From: a virus | IMG/VR virus record: IMGVR_UViG_3300024262_000253 | Location: 1-23,439 of that record | Strand: one strand, 5' to 3' | DNA: 23,439 nucleotides | Part shown: one piece after another, positions 1-7,113 of the stretch | Layout: each line of letters begins with the position of its first letter | How positions within the stretch are numbered: the first letter of the stretch is position 1 | Position numbers and translations under genes: made by a program | Notes under the pieces: generated by a model | What the model saw: the letters and a program-made list of their open reading frames with translations, nothing else | What the model was told of the DNA's origin: nothing | Database searches by the model: none

Positions 1-111
1 TTCTACCTCTACAATCCAGTTGTGGCCATGTATTCTAGAACACGGCGACTCGTAAGGAAGTGTAAGAGAATGGGAGCCTGCTATTTCTACTCTTTTTGTT
101 ACTTTGAACAT
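1..111 (-). CDS. queD: 6-carboxytetrahydropterin synthase QueD, N-terminal part (runs off the window)
   Basis: The first 37 residues of a QueD/PTPS-family enzyme are visible; the rest lies beyond base 1. QueD converts dihydroneopterin triphosphate to 6-carboxytetrahydropterin, an early step of the preQ0/7-deazaguanine pathway. Seen directly: His14 in the segment IAGSHSL, then CSRIHGHNW at residues 24-32. That segment holds the expected catalytic Cys (Cys24) and the zinc-binding pair His28/His30 in the family's HGHN signature. The start at 111 has an AGGAG site 8 nt upstream. It is the last gene seen in the leftward arm and follows a 91-nt leader that can fold. Phages carry this pathway either to replace guanine in their DNA with 7-deazaguanines or to feed tRNA queuosine. 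Which applies here depends on genes outside the window. Confidence 0.85.
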   Translation of the reverse strand, partial: MFKVTKRVEIAGSHSLTLPYESPCSRIHGHNWIVEVE

Positions 112-202
112 ATCTTATTCTCCTAGACAAGGAAAGTGCTGGGCGGGTAGAGCTTTCCAACCTTCTTCGTAGCCCTAAGAACCGCCCAAACAACACCATG
201 TT
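112..202 (-). promoter_or_regulatory. structured leader of queD, candidate H-type pseudoknot
   Basis: This is the gap between the acidic winged-helix gene and queD. Read on the minus strand it has an outer stem GGGCGG (187-182) with CCGCCC (146-141), extendable by U-A and U-G pairs. An inner hairpin pairs UUCUU (181-177) with AAGAA (167-163). GGAAAG (158-153) can pair with CUUUCC (136-131). The last pairing crosses the outer stem, so the order is A-B-A'-B', an H-type pseudoknot. Its 3' strand ends 6 nt before the AGGAG ribosome site (124-120). That geometry suits a translation-controlling riboswitch, and preQ1 would be the obvious ligand before queD. The sequence does not match the preQ1-I consensus as I know it (no A-rich tail ending in ACUAA). 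Confidence 0.45.
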
Positions 203-817
203 CTATTTTTCTACTTCTACGACATGAATACTATATTTACCGTCGTCGTCTCTCTTCAGGAAGCCTTTGGACAGTAGGTCTCGCAGATGAGTACTTACCC
301 TACCGTTTGGTAGGCCGGTTGCTTCTGCGATTTCCTTTATAGTCTTGCCTTCGTTGCTAATGTGTTCATCTATTAGGGCTCCTTGAGAACCTAATCGACG
401 ACCGAAAGCATCTTTTCCTATTCCTTTCTTTGTCTTTTTTGTTGGTTGTTTTGTTTCTGGTTTTTCCGATTCGGGTTCGTTTTCTTCCGGTTCGGCATCT
501 TCCACCTCGTCTTCGTCTTCTTCTTCAATTGCTTCCTCATCGGCGTCTTCTTCTTCTGTTTCCTCATTGGAAACTTCTTCGTTAGAGCTCTCTGGCTCCC
601 CTTCTTCCTTGAAGATTATTTCGTCGGCGTCCAAGACCGATTCTAGAATTCTTTCTATTTTAGGATCTTCTATACCATCTATCTTCGAATCGTCCAGAAT
701 ATCTGGGAGTTGCTTGACCTTTTTCAATAGTTTTTCTTCGTCCCAGGTATCTGCTGTCTTGAACCCTAATCCTACAAACATCTTTACCACTGTCTCTTTT
801 TTGATCTTTAGTCTCAT
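203..817 (-). CDS. acidic protein with C-terminal winged helix-turn-helix
   Basis: A 204-residue protein in three parts. Residues 1-70 are a Lys-rich, apparently folded N-terminus. Residues 72-118 are almost pure Glu/Asp, followed by a Lys/Thr-rich linker around 120-132. Residues 140-198 look like a winged helix: GSQGALIDEHI, then IKEIAEATGL and RVSTHLRDLLSKGFL, ending in a short wing with KYSIHVVEV. The C-terminus resembles MarR/IclR-like DNA-binding modules, so a DNA-binding or transcription role is inferred. The acidic stretch could act as a nucleic-acid mimic or an interaction surface. The start has AAGGAG 8 nt upstream. It lies between the small basic gene and queD in the leftward transcript. 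The exact family was not recognised. Confidence 0.75.
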   Translation of the reverse strand: MRLKIKKETVVKMFVGLGFKTADTWDEEKLLKKVKQLPDILDDSKIDGIEDPKIERILESVLDADEIIFKEEGEPESSNEEVSNEETEEEDADEEAIEEEDEDEVEDAEPEENEPESEKPETKQPTKKTKKGIGKDAFGRRLGSQGALIDEHISNEGKTIKEIAEATGLPNGRVSTHLRDLLSKGFLKRDDDGKYSIHVVEVEK

Positions 818-855
818 CTTATTTTCTCCTTAGAAATTAAATTGACTTATTTATT

Positions 856-1143
856 CTATATTTTATTATCGTCTTTTTTGTCTATAATTTGAAATCTTTT
901 TTTGAGATTTTTAGAAAAACTTTTAAGAATTAGAATAATCTCCTCGATATTAGATGCCCACTGTGTATTTTTGGCTATTATTAAGACTTCTTTTGAAGTC
1001 CTTCCGTTTGATAAAAGATCCTCTACGAACTCTCGAACTGTCCTGCATCTCCCTTCATACTTTCTTTTAGCAAATACATTATGAGGGGGACTGAGTTCAA
1101 AACGATAACCTCTTCTTCTTCTTATTCTTAGTTTCTTTTTCAT
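856..1143 (-). CDS. small basic protein of unknown function
   Basis: This 95-residue protein begins with a strongly basic segment (MKKKLRIRRRRGYRF). A conserved-looking helical middle follows, TVREFVEDLLSNGRTSKEVLIIAKNT in character, with WASNIEEIILILKSF after it, and the C-terminus is again Lys-rich. The start lies only 4 nt beyond the stop of the DnaB-like helicase gene, with GGTGAG just upstream, so the two are almost certainly cotranscribed and may be translationally coupled. The basic N-terminus suggests nucleic-acid binding. A helicase-accessory role is possible from position only. I do not recognise the family. Confidence 0.65.
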   Translation of the reverse strand: MKKKLRIRRRRGYRFELSPPHNVFAKRKYEGRCRTVREFVEDLLSNGRTSKEVLIIAKNTQWASNIEEIILILKSFSKNLKKRFQIIDKKDDNKI

Positions 1144-1147
1144 ATTC

Positions 1148-2539
1148 TCACCACATCGACCTAACTGCAGGATTAGCCTTATCTAAGCACCCCGCTACAT
1201 ACACACATTTACCCACACCAAAAGCCCTTTCGCGTAGGACTACCCAATTTAATCTGGTTATACCCATTTCCTTCTCTTTTTCTGTCACATTCAAACCCAC
1301 CATGCCTGTCACATGAGCAAGCTTTCGCTTGTCTTCACTAAAATTACTTCTAGTAATAATACCTGTTTTATATGCATTTGTATTCGTTTGAGAAGCCGTC
1401 ACAACAAGACAATGAAATATTTGGGATAGTGAACGTAGTCTTTTCCAAGTCTCGTTTATTCTGTCTCTTCCCTCTATTCCTGAATAATCCATGTTGAGGA
1501 TATCTGCGTAATCTATTACAACGACGTCCGGTATCCAATCTTCTCTTATCCAATTTTGGATAATGCTTCGAATACCCTCAACAGAGAGAGTAGAGTTAGG
1601 GTGGCAGGATAAACGAAAATACGAATTCTTAGACCGAATCTTTCTTCGCATTACCTCCTTGCACGCTTTTAGAGCATCCCTCCAAGAAATCCTACCTTTG
1701 ACTGTTTCTATATCCGTCTTGACCCTTATTCTTCCATCCCTTCTCTTTCCTATACGAACAGGATAAGTAATCTTACCTGGAAATAAAGGTCTTCCTACCG
1801 TTCGAATCATTAATCTTCTCATTACCTGGTTTTGGCTCATGTCTCCTGCTTCAAAGAAAGCGACTTTCTTTCTTTCTAACATGGCCCTATAGGCTATATC
1901 TATCAACCAAAAAGACTTCCCCACCTTATCTGGGCCCATAAAGGATATGAATGAATCTCTTTCTAAGGTGCCTTTAAAGAATTCTCCTAGATCGCCTGGG
2001 TATTTAATAAGAGGAATTTTCTTCTCTTCAAAGGCTTCTTTAATAGCCTCTGCATCTTGTAGTATATTTATTCCTTGACCCACACCCATCTCGATTTGGT
2101 TAAAGGATGTGGTACGATTAATTGCTTTTGAAACCTTGCCTCTATCTATATCTCCTTGCACACTATCTATTAATCTCTCTACCTTGACGCGATTAAAGTA
2201 ATCTCCTGCTACATCTATGATATAGTCGCTGTTCGATTCTTTTTGTAGTTCTTCATATTCCTCAGACAAGGAACTTAAAAACTTGTCTATAATTTTTATC
2301 AACTCTTTATCGTTCGTTTCGGAGGTCCAGGATTCAAATAGACTTTCTATTTGATTCATTGGAGCGTCTTCATATTTACGATAGAAAGAAATACACCAAT
2401 TAGCTATTATATTTGCCCACCTACTCTTGAACATATTTCGTTCCCACTTAGAACTGATACGACCGAGGACGGTGCTATCAATAATCATTCCAATTAGGAT
2501 AGACCTCTCCTCGTTGTTCTCTTTTTTCTCTATTTTCAT
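1148..2539 (-). CDS. DnaB-like replicative DNA helicase
   Basis: A 463-residue RecA-fold helicase of the DnaB/gp41 type, expected to be the hexameric 5'-3' replicative helicase. The helical N-terminal domain (about 1-150) begins with an ERSILIGMIIDS segment like the DnaB N-terminal domain. The ATPase domain begins near residue 180. Walker A is GPDKVGKS at 202-209, Walker B is VVVIDYAD at 339-346, and a polar TASQTN segment follows where DnaB proteins have motif H3. The usual P-loop GxxxxGK[ST] pattern is intact. It lies directly downstream of the initiator gene, with 7 nt between the two, and primase is encoded in the same arm, so the replisome is nearly complete. Length matches the family. 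Confidence 0.85.
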   Translation of the reverse strand: MKIEKKENNEERSILIGMIIDSTVLGRISSKWERNMFKSRWANIIANWCISFYRKYEDAPMNQIESLFESWTSETNDKELIKIIDKFLSSLSEEYEELQKESNSDYIIDVAGDYFNRVKVERLIDSVQGDIDRGKVSKAINRTTSFNQIEMGVGQGINILQDAEAIKEAFEEKKIPLIKYPGDLGEFFKGTLERDSFISFMGPDKVGKSFWLIDIAYRAMLERKKVAFFEAGDMSQNQVMRRLMIRTVGRPLFPGKITYPVRIGKRRDGRIRVKTDIETVKGRISWRDALKACKEVMRRKIRSKNSYFRLSCHPNSTLSVEGIRSIIQNWIREDWIPDVVVIDYADILNMDYSGIEGRDRINETWKRLRSLSQIFHCLVVTASQTNTNAYKTGIITRSNFSEDKRKLAHVTGMVGLNVTEKEKEMGITRLNWVVLRERAFGVGKCVYVAGCLDKANPAVRSMW

Positions 2540-2546
2540 ATTTTTA

Positions 2547-3344
2547 TCAATCGTAGTCTAAAATGTGCGTTGTTGTACTTCCCTTTTTGTACGTTTCGAC
2601 TTTGATATCTCCAGTCCCTTTTTCTTGTTGACCAGACCTTTCTATGGCATTTAATATTCTAATAAATTTCTCTCTAAAAGCCTTGCCTGATTCAGCTATA
2701 GGAACATATGGATCTCCGAAATGAGACATATACCATTTCAATGTAGTTTTAATTACTCTCTTTGAAATACCATCTCGTGTGTGCAATAGTTTGAGTTGAC
2801 GTATCCATTCTTTCATATTGGTATTCTTTTTTACCTTCTTATGTTTGTCGAGTATTTTATATAAATATTTTGAAGCACTCGTAAAAAATATATCTTGGTC
2901 GTCCACTCTCTTTTGAGTGACGACAGTATTATCTCTGCTAGTATTTCTCTTATTAGTACTGTAAGTATTTATAGTTTGGTTGCCGGACTTCGGCCTTTCC
3001 TGTAGTCCGGCCTTTCCTGTAGTCCGGCCTTTTTGATAGTATCTTACCTTGATGTAATTTCCGGTTATCTTTCCTTTGTTGTTTCGGGTAGATACATCTT
3101 CAATCAAGCCTATTTGCGATAAGACTTTCTTGTTTTTGCGAACTTTGGCTTCTGATATTTTTAAGGCCTTAGCAGTGTATCTTGTTGTGCAATAAGGTTG
3201 ATATGTGTTTTGCCAGACAGCAGTGTAGTAATAGAAACAATAGAGTCCAATTACTCCATCTATTCCTGTAATGTCTATTTCTCTTATCTTATCTATCGTA
3301 GCTTTTGGTATAGAGATAGGTCGATATTGGATGTTTATATTCAT
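2547..3344 (-). CDS. replication initiator / replisome organizer with winged helix
   Basis: A 265-residue protein. Residues 1-110 look like a winged-helix DNA-binding domain of the lambda O/DnaD-like organizer type: a first helix after SIPKATIDKIREI, then YTAKALKISEAKVRKNKKVL as turn and recognition helix, then GLIEDVSTRNNKGKITGNYIKVRYY as the wing. A polar linker (about 110-150) is encoded by DNA with 17-bp tandem repeats. The C-terminal part (150-235) is helical and could bind helicase or helicase loader. The start has AAAGGA upstream. The gene is followed immediately by the DnaB-like helicase, and its repeats resemble origin iterons inside an O-type gene. I infer that it binds those iterons and loads the helicase. 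The family assignment rests on fold-like pattern and context rather than a diagnostic motif. Confidence 0.65.
   Translation of the reverse strand: MNINIQYRPISIPKATIDKIREIDITGIDGVIGLYCFYYYTAVWQNTYQPYCTTRYTAKALKISEAKVRKNKKVLSQIGLIEDVSTRNNKGKITGNYIKVRYYQKGRTTGKAGLQERPKSGNQTINTYSTNKRNTSRDNTVVTQKRVDDQDIFFTSASKYLYKILDKHKKVKKNTNMKEWIRQLKLLHTRDGISKRVIKTTLKWYMSHFGDPYVPIAESGKAFREKFIRILNAIERSGQQEKGTGDIKVETYKKGSTTTHILDYD
2898..2924. repeat. dyad next to the iterons
   Basis: A 10-bp inverted repeat: GTCGT-C-CACTC, a 6-nt TCTTTT turn, then GAGTG-ACGAC, with one bulged C at 2903. It lies inside the initiator coding region about 60 bp left of the 17-bp repeats. The stretch between them (about 2925-2980) is AT-rich. 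Dyad, AT-rich stretch and iterons together resemble the layout of lambdoid origins. Confidence 0.5.
2987..3037. repeat. three 17-bp tandem repeats inside the initiator gene: candidate origin iterons
   Basis: Three head-to-tail 17-bp units start at 2987, 3004 and 3021. The central unit is AGTCCGGCCTTTCCTGT. The first differs at 2 positions (ACTTC start) and the third diverges in its last 5 bases. The two middle copies of GGCCTTTCCTGTAGTCC (2992-3008 and 3009-3025) are identical. A 17-bp period is not a multiple of three, so successive copies are read in different frames. That argues that selection acts on DNA rather than on a protein repeat. The GC-rich block stands out in AT-rich surroundings. 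Iterons inside the initiator gene are the classic lambda O arrangement, so this is a candidate replication origin (2.9-3.04 kb). Confidence 0.65.
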
Positions 3345-3366
3345 TTTAAATCCTTTATGATAAGAA

Positions 3367-3417
3367 GGAACTGCTAGGAGATATAAGAGTATTCAAGAAA
3401 AACCACCTAGCAGTCCC
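3367..3417 (-). promoter_or_regulatory. 12-bp leader hairpin upstream of the initiator gene
   Basis: On the minus strand GGGACUGCUAGG (3417-3406) pairs with CCUAGCAGUUCC (3378-3367): 12 bp including one G-U, with a 27-nt loop. The hairpin ends just ahead of the AAAGGA ribosome site of the initiator gene. No U-run follows, so it is not a standard terminator. It more likely affects translation or mRNA stability of the initiator. Confidence 0.55.
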
Positions 3418-3474
3418 ACAAAAAAGTATTTTGGATTGGGAATATTCTTTCAATTTTAATACTTTCTTATTTTT

Positions 3475-3502
3475 ATTATATAATATTATCATTGATTTAC
3501 AA
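3475..3502 (-). promoter_or_regulatory. candidate promoter for the initiator-helicase block
   Basis: On the minus strand a TTGTAA box (3502-3497) and a perfect TATAAT (3480-3475) are separated by 16 nt in very AT-rich DNA. The expected start near 3467 would give a leader of about 120 nt containing the 12-bp hairpin. This is the only gap of notable size in the leftward arm, and a local promoter would let initiator and helicase be expressed apart from the upstream operon. Confidence 0.45.
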
Positions 3503-3529
3503 TATATTTCTAAGAAAATAATTGTAAGA

Positions 3530-3583
3530 GGAGACTACAAGCAATAATCGGTCGCAGGAATAAATGAATTACCTGCAGTCTCC
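3530..3583 (-). other. imperfect inverted repeat after the glycosyltransferase-like gene
   Basis: GGAGACT (3530-3536) pairs with AGTCTCC (3577-3583), and GCAGG (3554-3558) with CCTGC (3572-3576), giving a 12-base continuous strand opposite a strand with a 17-nt bulge. In the direction of transcription the stem is followed by UCUUAC, which is only weakly U-rich. It could be a poor terminator or 3'-end structure for the upstream operon. The rest of the 278-nt gap (3345-3622) is AT-rich and shows no gene. Confidence 0.4.
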
Positions 3584-3622
3584 TTAGCTTCTTGTTCTAT
3601 TATATTATCGTTTCTTTTTGTC

Positions 3623-4693
3623 TTATTTCGTTGGAATAATATCATATTTTCCTTTTTCAAATCTTATACAGAAGTCTTTGTGGTTTGTTTTGATGTGATA
3701 TAAATGCTTATCGATTCGGTCTTTACTTAATTCTATTTTCTTACAGAGTTCTTCCATTGTGTTTTTTTGTGTGAGTAGTATCATATCAAGTCTGCCTATA
3801 CCTTTTATTCGATGCCCTAATCTAGAATGGGTTAGAATGGTTCTAAATTGCTTGGTCTTGCCTAGATAGAAGAAGTGGTTAGGGTATCGTTTTGCCCAAT
3901 ATGCTCTGAGTATTTCTAAGCACTTCTTCCAGTGGGCATTTCTTGTATCCACCACAGATTTTTTTGTTACTTTTCCTCCTTGAGGAGAGTTACCATATGT
4001 GGTACTTCTTTCGTTATCTTTCATTCGCTCGAAGGCAATGTGATGATTTTCTACAACGGGTATGTCGTGGGCGATACATTTGGCTCTAAGGGCAAAGTCG
4101 TCTAGAGGATATTCAAACCCGTACTCGGGGTCTGCCACATCCTCATCTTCATAGGGTATGTTTAGGTCGGATTTGATGAATATAGCCCACCCTGTAGCAG
4201 ACACACGACATCTATTATAGTCCTCATCCTTTTCATATAGACTTTCGAGATGGTGCGTGTATAGATATTGCTTTGGCCCGTAGCAGTGGAAGAAGCAGCA
4301 GGAGGCTGGTACCGATTGAGGATTTCGGAGGATATCTTTTATCTTTGGGATGGTGTTTTGGTATAATAGAACGTTGGTTTTTTCGTAGGGAAGTACATCA
4401 TCGTCCATGAATAGAATAGCCTTATCTTTTTCTCTATATAGAAGTTTAAGGACTTCGTTTATCTTCCTCCATTTATACATGCGTTCTTCTCGGAAGACTG
4501 CCTCGAACCCGTGTTGCTTGAATATGTCTTTCATTTTTTGGTCATAGGTACAAGCGTGGGTAACAATATGAAATTCATCTCCGAAGAGTTCTTTTAATCT
4601 TATTCGTTGTTTGATGTGCGATTCGAATCTGAATTTTCTTGTGATTCTGTCATTTCCTGGATAGGAAGGTATGACTATGTGAGGTAAATTCAT
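3623..4693 (-). CDS. GT-A-type glycosyltransferase-like protein with C-terminal winged helix
   Basis: A 356-residue protein. The N-terminal part (1-280) has features of a GT-A nucleotide-sugar transferase: HIVIPSYPG at residues 5-13, a Rossmann-like first half, and AILFMDDDVLP with DDD at 97-99 as the likely metal/nucleotide-sugar motif. PLDDFALRAKC at 196-206 could hold the catalytic acid. Residues 297-356 look like a winged helix (RLDMILLTQ, then EELCKKIELSKDRIDKHLYHI and a wing ending YDIIPTK). It overlaps the primase gene by 4 nt (ATGA). A glycosyltransferase with a DNA-binding tail among replication genes suggests that it glycosylates modified bases in phage DNA. That is inference: no base hydroxylase is visible. 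Glycosylation of another target remains possible. Confidence 0.6.
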   Translation of the reverse strand: MNLPHIVIPSYPGNDRITRKFRFESHIKQRIRLKELFGDEFHIVTHACTYDQKMKDIFKQHGFEAVFREERMYKWRKINEVLKLLYREKDKAILFMDDDVLPYEKTNVLLYQNTIPKIKDILRNPQSVPASCCFFHCYGPKQYLYTHHLESLYEKDEDYNRCRVSATGWAIFIKSDLNIPYEDEDVADPEYGFEYPLDDFALRAKCIAHDIPVVENHHIAFERMKDNERSTTYGNSPQGGKVTKKSVVDTRNAHWKKCLEILRAYWAKRYPNHFFYLGKTKQFRTILTHSRLGHRIKGIGRLDMILLTQKNTMEELCKKIELSKDRIDKHLYHIKTNHKDFCIRFEKGKYDIIPTK

Positions 4694-5559
4694 AATATCT
4701 CCTTTCGTATTCTTTCTATTTCCCTATTGGTTGCCGAGGCTGCGTCTTTTGCATCTAATTGTATGTTGAAGGTTTTGCCTGGAAAGACAGAAAGTTCGTT
4801 GCACAATCTTTTTGCTCTTTCTTGAGCAATTCTTTCGTGGTCAAAACAAACCATTCTTTTTGGATATTTTGTCATTCGGAGTAGTTGTTCTAGGGAGTAT
4901 CCTATTCCTAGTGTAGCTACTGCACCGGGTCCTATTTTCCAAACATCGAATGGTCCTTCTGTAATGACGATGGTCTTTTGTGCATAGTCCTCTCCATACA
5001 GGAGAGATTTGTGAGGTATAGATTCTTCTTTCAAAGAAGCACTTATATATCTTGTGACCATATTACTGTTAGAAATAGAACGTGTGGTCCAACTAACCAT
5101 CTTCCCGTGGTGGAGAATGGGAATAAAAATCCTCCAAGGTAGCTTGCTTGCTATTCCTATACCAGATATTTGCCATAGGTTTTGTATCTTTTTCCAATTG
5201 AATCTTCGACTGCGAAGATAGCGTCTGTGTGGTTTCTGTAGCTTCCCTATTCCTTTTGGTAGTATGAGTTTACCTTTAGGTTTCTCTCTTTTGACTTCTG
5301 TATATTCTACATCTTTGAGGATTTTCTTGCACTTGGTAGCAGAATATCCTGTTATTTCCATTAGGGTCTCGATGATAGAGTGGAATCCACACCTCCAACA
5401 ATGAAAGAAATTGCTTTCTATGGAATAGCCTAAGTGCCATTTGTGAGAATCTTTTCCACAGAAGGGGCAGTCTAGATTTATCCATCCAGGACGACAATGA
5501 TGATGGCCCTCTGTTTTATATTCTATATTAAGTTCTTGTAGGATGTCTGTGAACTTCAT
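4690..5559 (-). CDS. DNA primase, zinc ribbon plus Toprim
   Basis: A 289-residue DnaG/gp4-like primase that makes RNA primers for lagging-strand synthesis. The N-terminal zinc ribbon uses Cys31-x2-Cys34 and Cys54-x2-Cys57 (CPFCGKDS and HCWRCGFHS). A linker carries RRYLRSRRFNW. The Toprim domain follows: IVITEGPFDVWKIG with the catalytic Glu201, a GIGYS turn, and the second acidic motif MVCFDHE (Asp240). No helicase domain is attached; the DnaB-like helicase is a separate gene. The start overlaps the stop of the small membrane protein gene as TAATG, so the two are probably translationally coupled. The stop overlaps the next gene by 4 nt. Confidence 0.88.
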   Translation of the reverse strand: MKFTDILQELNIEYKTEGHHHCRPGWINLDCPFCGKDSHKWHLGYSIESNFFHCWRCGFHSIIETLMEITGYSATKCKKILKDVEYTEVKREKPKGKLILPKGIGKLQKPHRRYLRSRRFNWKKIQNLWQISGIGIASKLPWRIFIPILHHGKMVSWTTRSISNSNMVTRYISASLKEESIPHKSLLYGEDYAQKTIVITEGPFDVWKIGPGAVATLGIGYSLEQLLRMTKYPKRMVCFDHERIAQERAKRLCNELSVFPGKTFNIQLDAKDAASATNREIERIRKEIL

Positions 5560-5735
5560 TATTTGTTGTGTAATACCTTAGTAGCTGCTACGGAAAGCAG
5601 CACAATACACGTATCAATTGTTATGATTCCTATTACCCTGGTTAAAAAATCTCCATTGGGAGTCATTAGGATGGCTGTCATAGTGGCTATTGCAACGTAA
5701 ATTATTGTTAAGATGTAGAATAGTTTTCTATTCAT
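5559..5735 (-). CDS. 58-residue membrane protein between SNF2 ATPase and primase genes
   Basis: A short ORF of 58 residues beginning MNRKLFYILTIIYVAIA and ending KVLHNK. Two hydrophobic segments (about 5-24 and 34-52) are separated by a polar turn with PNGDF, so two membrane passes are likely. The evidence for a real gene is good: AAAGGAG sits 8 nt before the ATG, its start overlaps the SNF2-like gene end by 8 nt, and its stop overlaps the primase start as TAATG. Without it there would be an unusually long gap in this operon. The function is unknown. Membrane anchoring of the replisome is conceivable but only a guess. Confidence 0.7.
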   Translation of the reverse strand: MNRKLFYILTIIYVAIATMTAILMTPNGDFLTRVIGIITIDTCIVLLSVAATKVLHNK

Positions 5736-7113
5736 ATTGTTCTCCTTTCAAATGTTTCCCTGAAAGACGGTTTCTAATTTGTATTTCCTTTAACAAGCTA
5801 TCGAACACATTGAGCTCATTCACTTTTGTCTTACCATCCAATGTAGCTGCAAGTACCTTTTGTTTCTTCTGTATAACTTTGCACAGTGCTGCTTCTATTG
5901 TATCTTTGGCAATAAGGTAATAGATGTTAGCAGTGTTCTTTTGTCCTATTCTATGGATACGGTCCTCAGCTTGAGTGTGGTTCCCGGGTACCCAATCCAT
6001 TTCTACGAAAGCTAAGGAACTTGCCGCTGTCAATGTTATGCCTACTCCTGCTGCCTTGATATTTCCTATAAATATTCTTATTCGTTTATCCTTTTGAAAA
6101 CTGCGAACTGCTTTCTTTCTGTCTATTCCTGTTACGCTTCCATCTATTACTACACAAGTCTTTTTATAATTATCGTAAAGAATGTCTATAATTTTCCTGT
6201 GAAAACAGAATAAAACTATTTTACCTTCTGTTTCTTCTAAAAAATCATCTATCCAAGATATTACTAATTTCATCTTGAGTTCTGCTGCTAATCTTTTTAG
6301 GTATCCCATTTTAACCAATTGTTCTGCTTTGGCTGCACGTTTGGCCTTGGCTGTAGATATTTTGGACAACCATTTGACAAAGTTGTGAACTGCTTCGTCA
6401 TATTCTTTTCTTTCTATTTCAAGGGGTATGGTGTGTCTAATTTTGTCTGGTAGTTCTTTTAGTACATCCTTTTTCAACCTTCTTATCATCATTGTCGATT
6501 TGAGTTTTGTGTGGAGTTCATCTAAATGGCTTGCTCCACTGATGTCCCAACCCCACGGGGTCCATTTGCGATTACAGTACCTGATGGTGAAGGGAAGTTT
6601 TGCTTCAAATATATCTGGTCGGAGAAGATGAATTGTGTTGTATAGTTCAGCAGGTCTATTGGTTAGAGGAGTTCCACTGATAGCTATGATATAGGGGATG
6701 TCTTTTAGTGTACGAACAGCTTTTGTCCTCTGTGCTTTATGGTTCTTAATGTAATGGCATTCGTCGATTATCAGTATTTTGGGGTTTAATTTTTTGAGGT
6801 CATTGACCCAATACTGTAGAATTTCATAGTTGATAATTAGAAAGTCGTAGGTTTTTTTCAACGATAGTGGAGTAGTCCCGTACAGTATTTTGCAGCTTAC
6901 TCTGAGAACTCTACGGACAAAGGACTTCCACATCCATTTTAGGGAGGCTGGACAGACAATTATTACAGGCCTTCTTTTTGGATGTCTTCTAATCCATAGT
7001 AAGGCTTCTATAGTTTTTCCGAGGCCCATTTCATCCGCTAAAAGTGCCCGTCCGTTGAAATGCTCGATTCTACGAACTGCCTCTAGTTGATATTTGTAGG
7101 CCTTATTTTTCAT
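5728..7113 (-). CDS. SNF2-family (SWI2/SNF2-like) DNA-dependent ATPase
   Basis: A 461-residue two-lobed superfamily 2 ATPase. Motif I is LADEMGLGKT (25-34), motif II is DECH (117-120) followed by YIKN, and motif III is SGTP (146-149). In the second lobe QAEDRIHRIGQ (381-391) is the motif VI typical of SNF2 proteins. The short form without extra domains resembles SMARCAL1-like annealing ATPases and phage-encoded relatives. A role in remodelling DNA-protein complexes or forks during replication or recombination is likely. It lies between a sigma-like gene and the small membrane protein, overlapping both slightly. All key catalytic motifs are intact. Confidence 0.88.
   Translation of the reverse strand: MKNKAYKYQLEAVRRIEHFNGRALLADEMGLGKTIEALLWIRRHPKRRPVIIVCPASLKWMWKSFVRRVLRVSCKILYGTTPLSLKKTYDFLIINYEILQYWVNDLKKLNPKILIIDECHYIKNHKAQRTKAVRTLKDIPYIIAISGTPLTNRPAELYNTIHLLRPDIFEAKLPFTIRYCNRKWTPWGWDISGASHLDELHTKLKSTMMIRRLKKDVLKELPDKIRHTIPLEIERKEYDEAVHNFVKWLSKISTAKAKRAAKAEQLVKMGYLKRLAAELKMKLVISWIDDFLEETEGKIVLFCFHRKIIDILYDNYKKTCVVIDGSVTGIDRKKAVRSFQKDKRIRIFIGNIKAAGVGITLTAASSLAFVEMDWVPGNHTQAEDRIHRIGQKNTANIYYLIAKDTIEAALCKVIQKKQKVLAATLDGKTKVNELNVFDSLLKEIQIRNRLSGKHLKGEQYE

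Noticed and set aside
446-833. Plus-strand ORFs rich in Phe/Ser opposite the acidic winged-helix gene.
   Set aside because: They are mirror readings of the GAA/GAG-rich acidic region; no ribosome sites, and low-complexity products.
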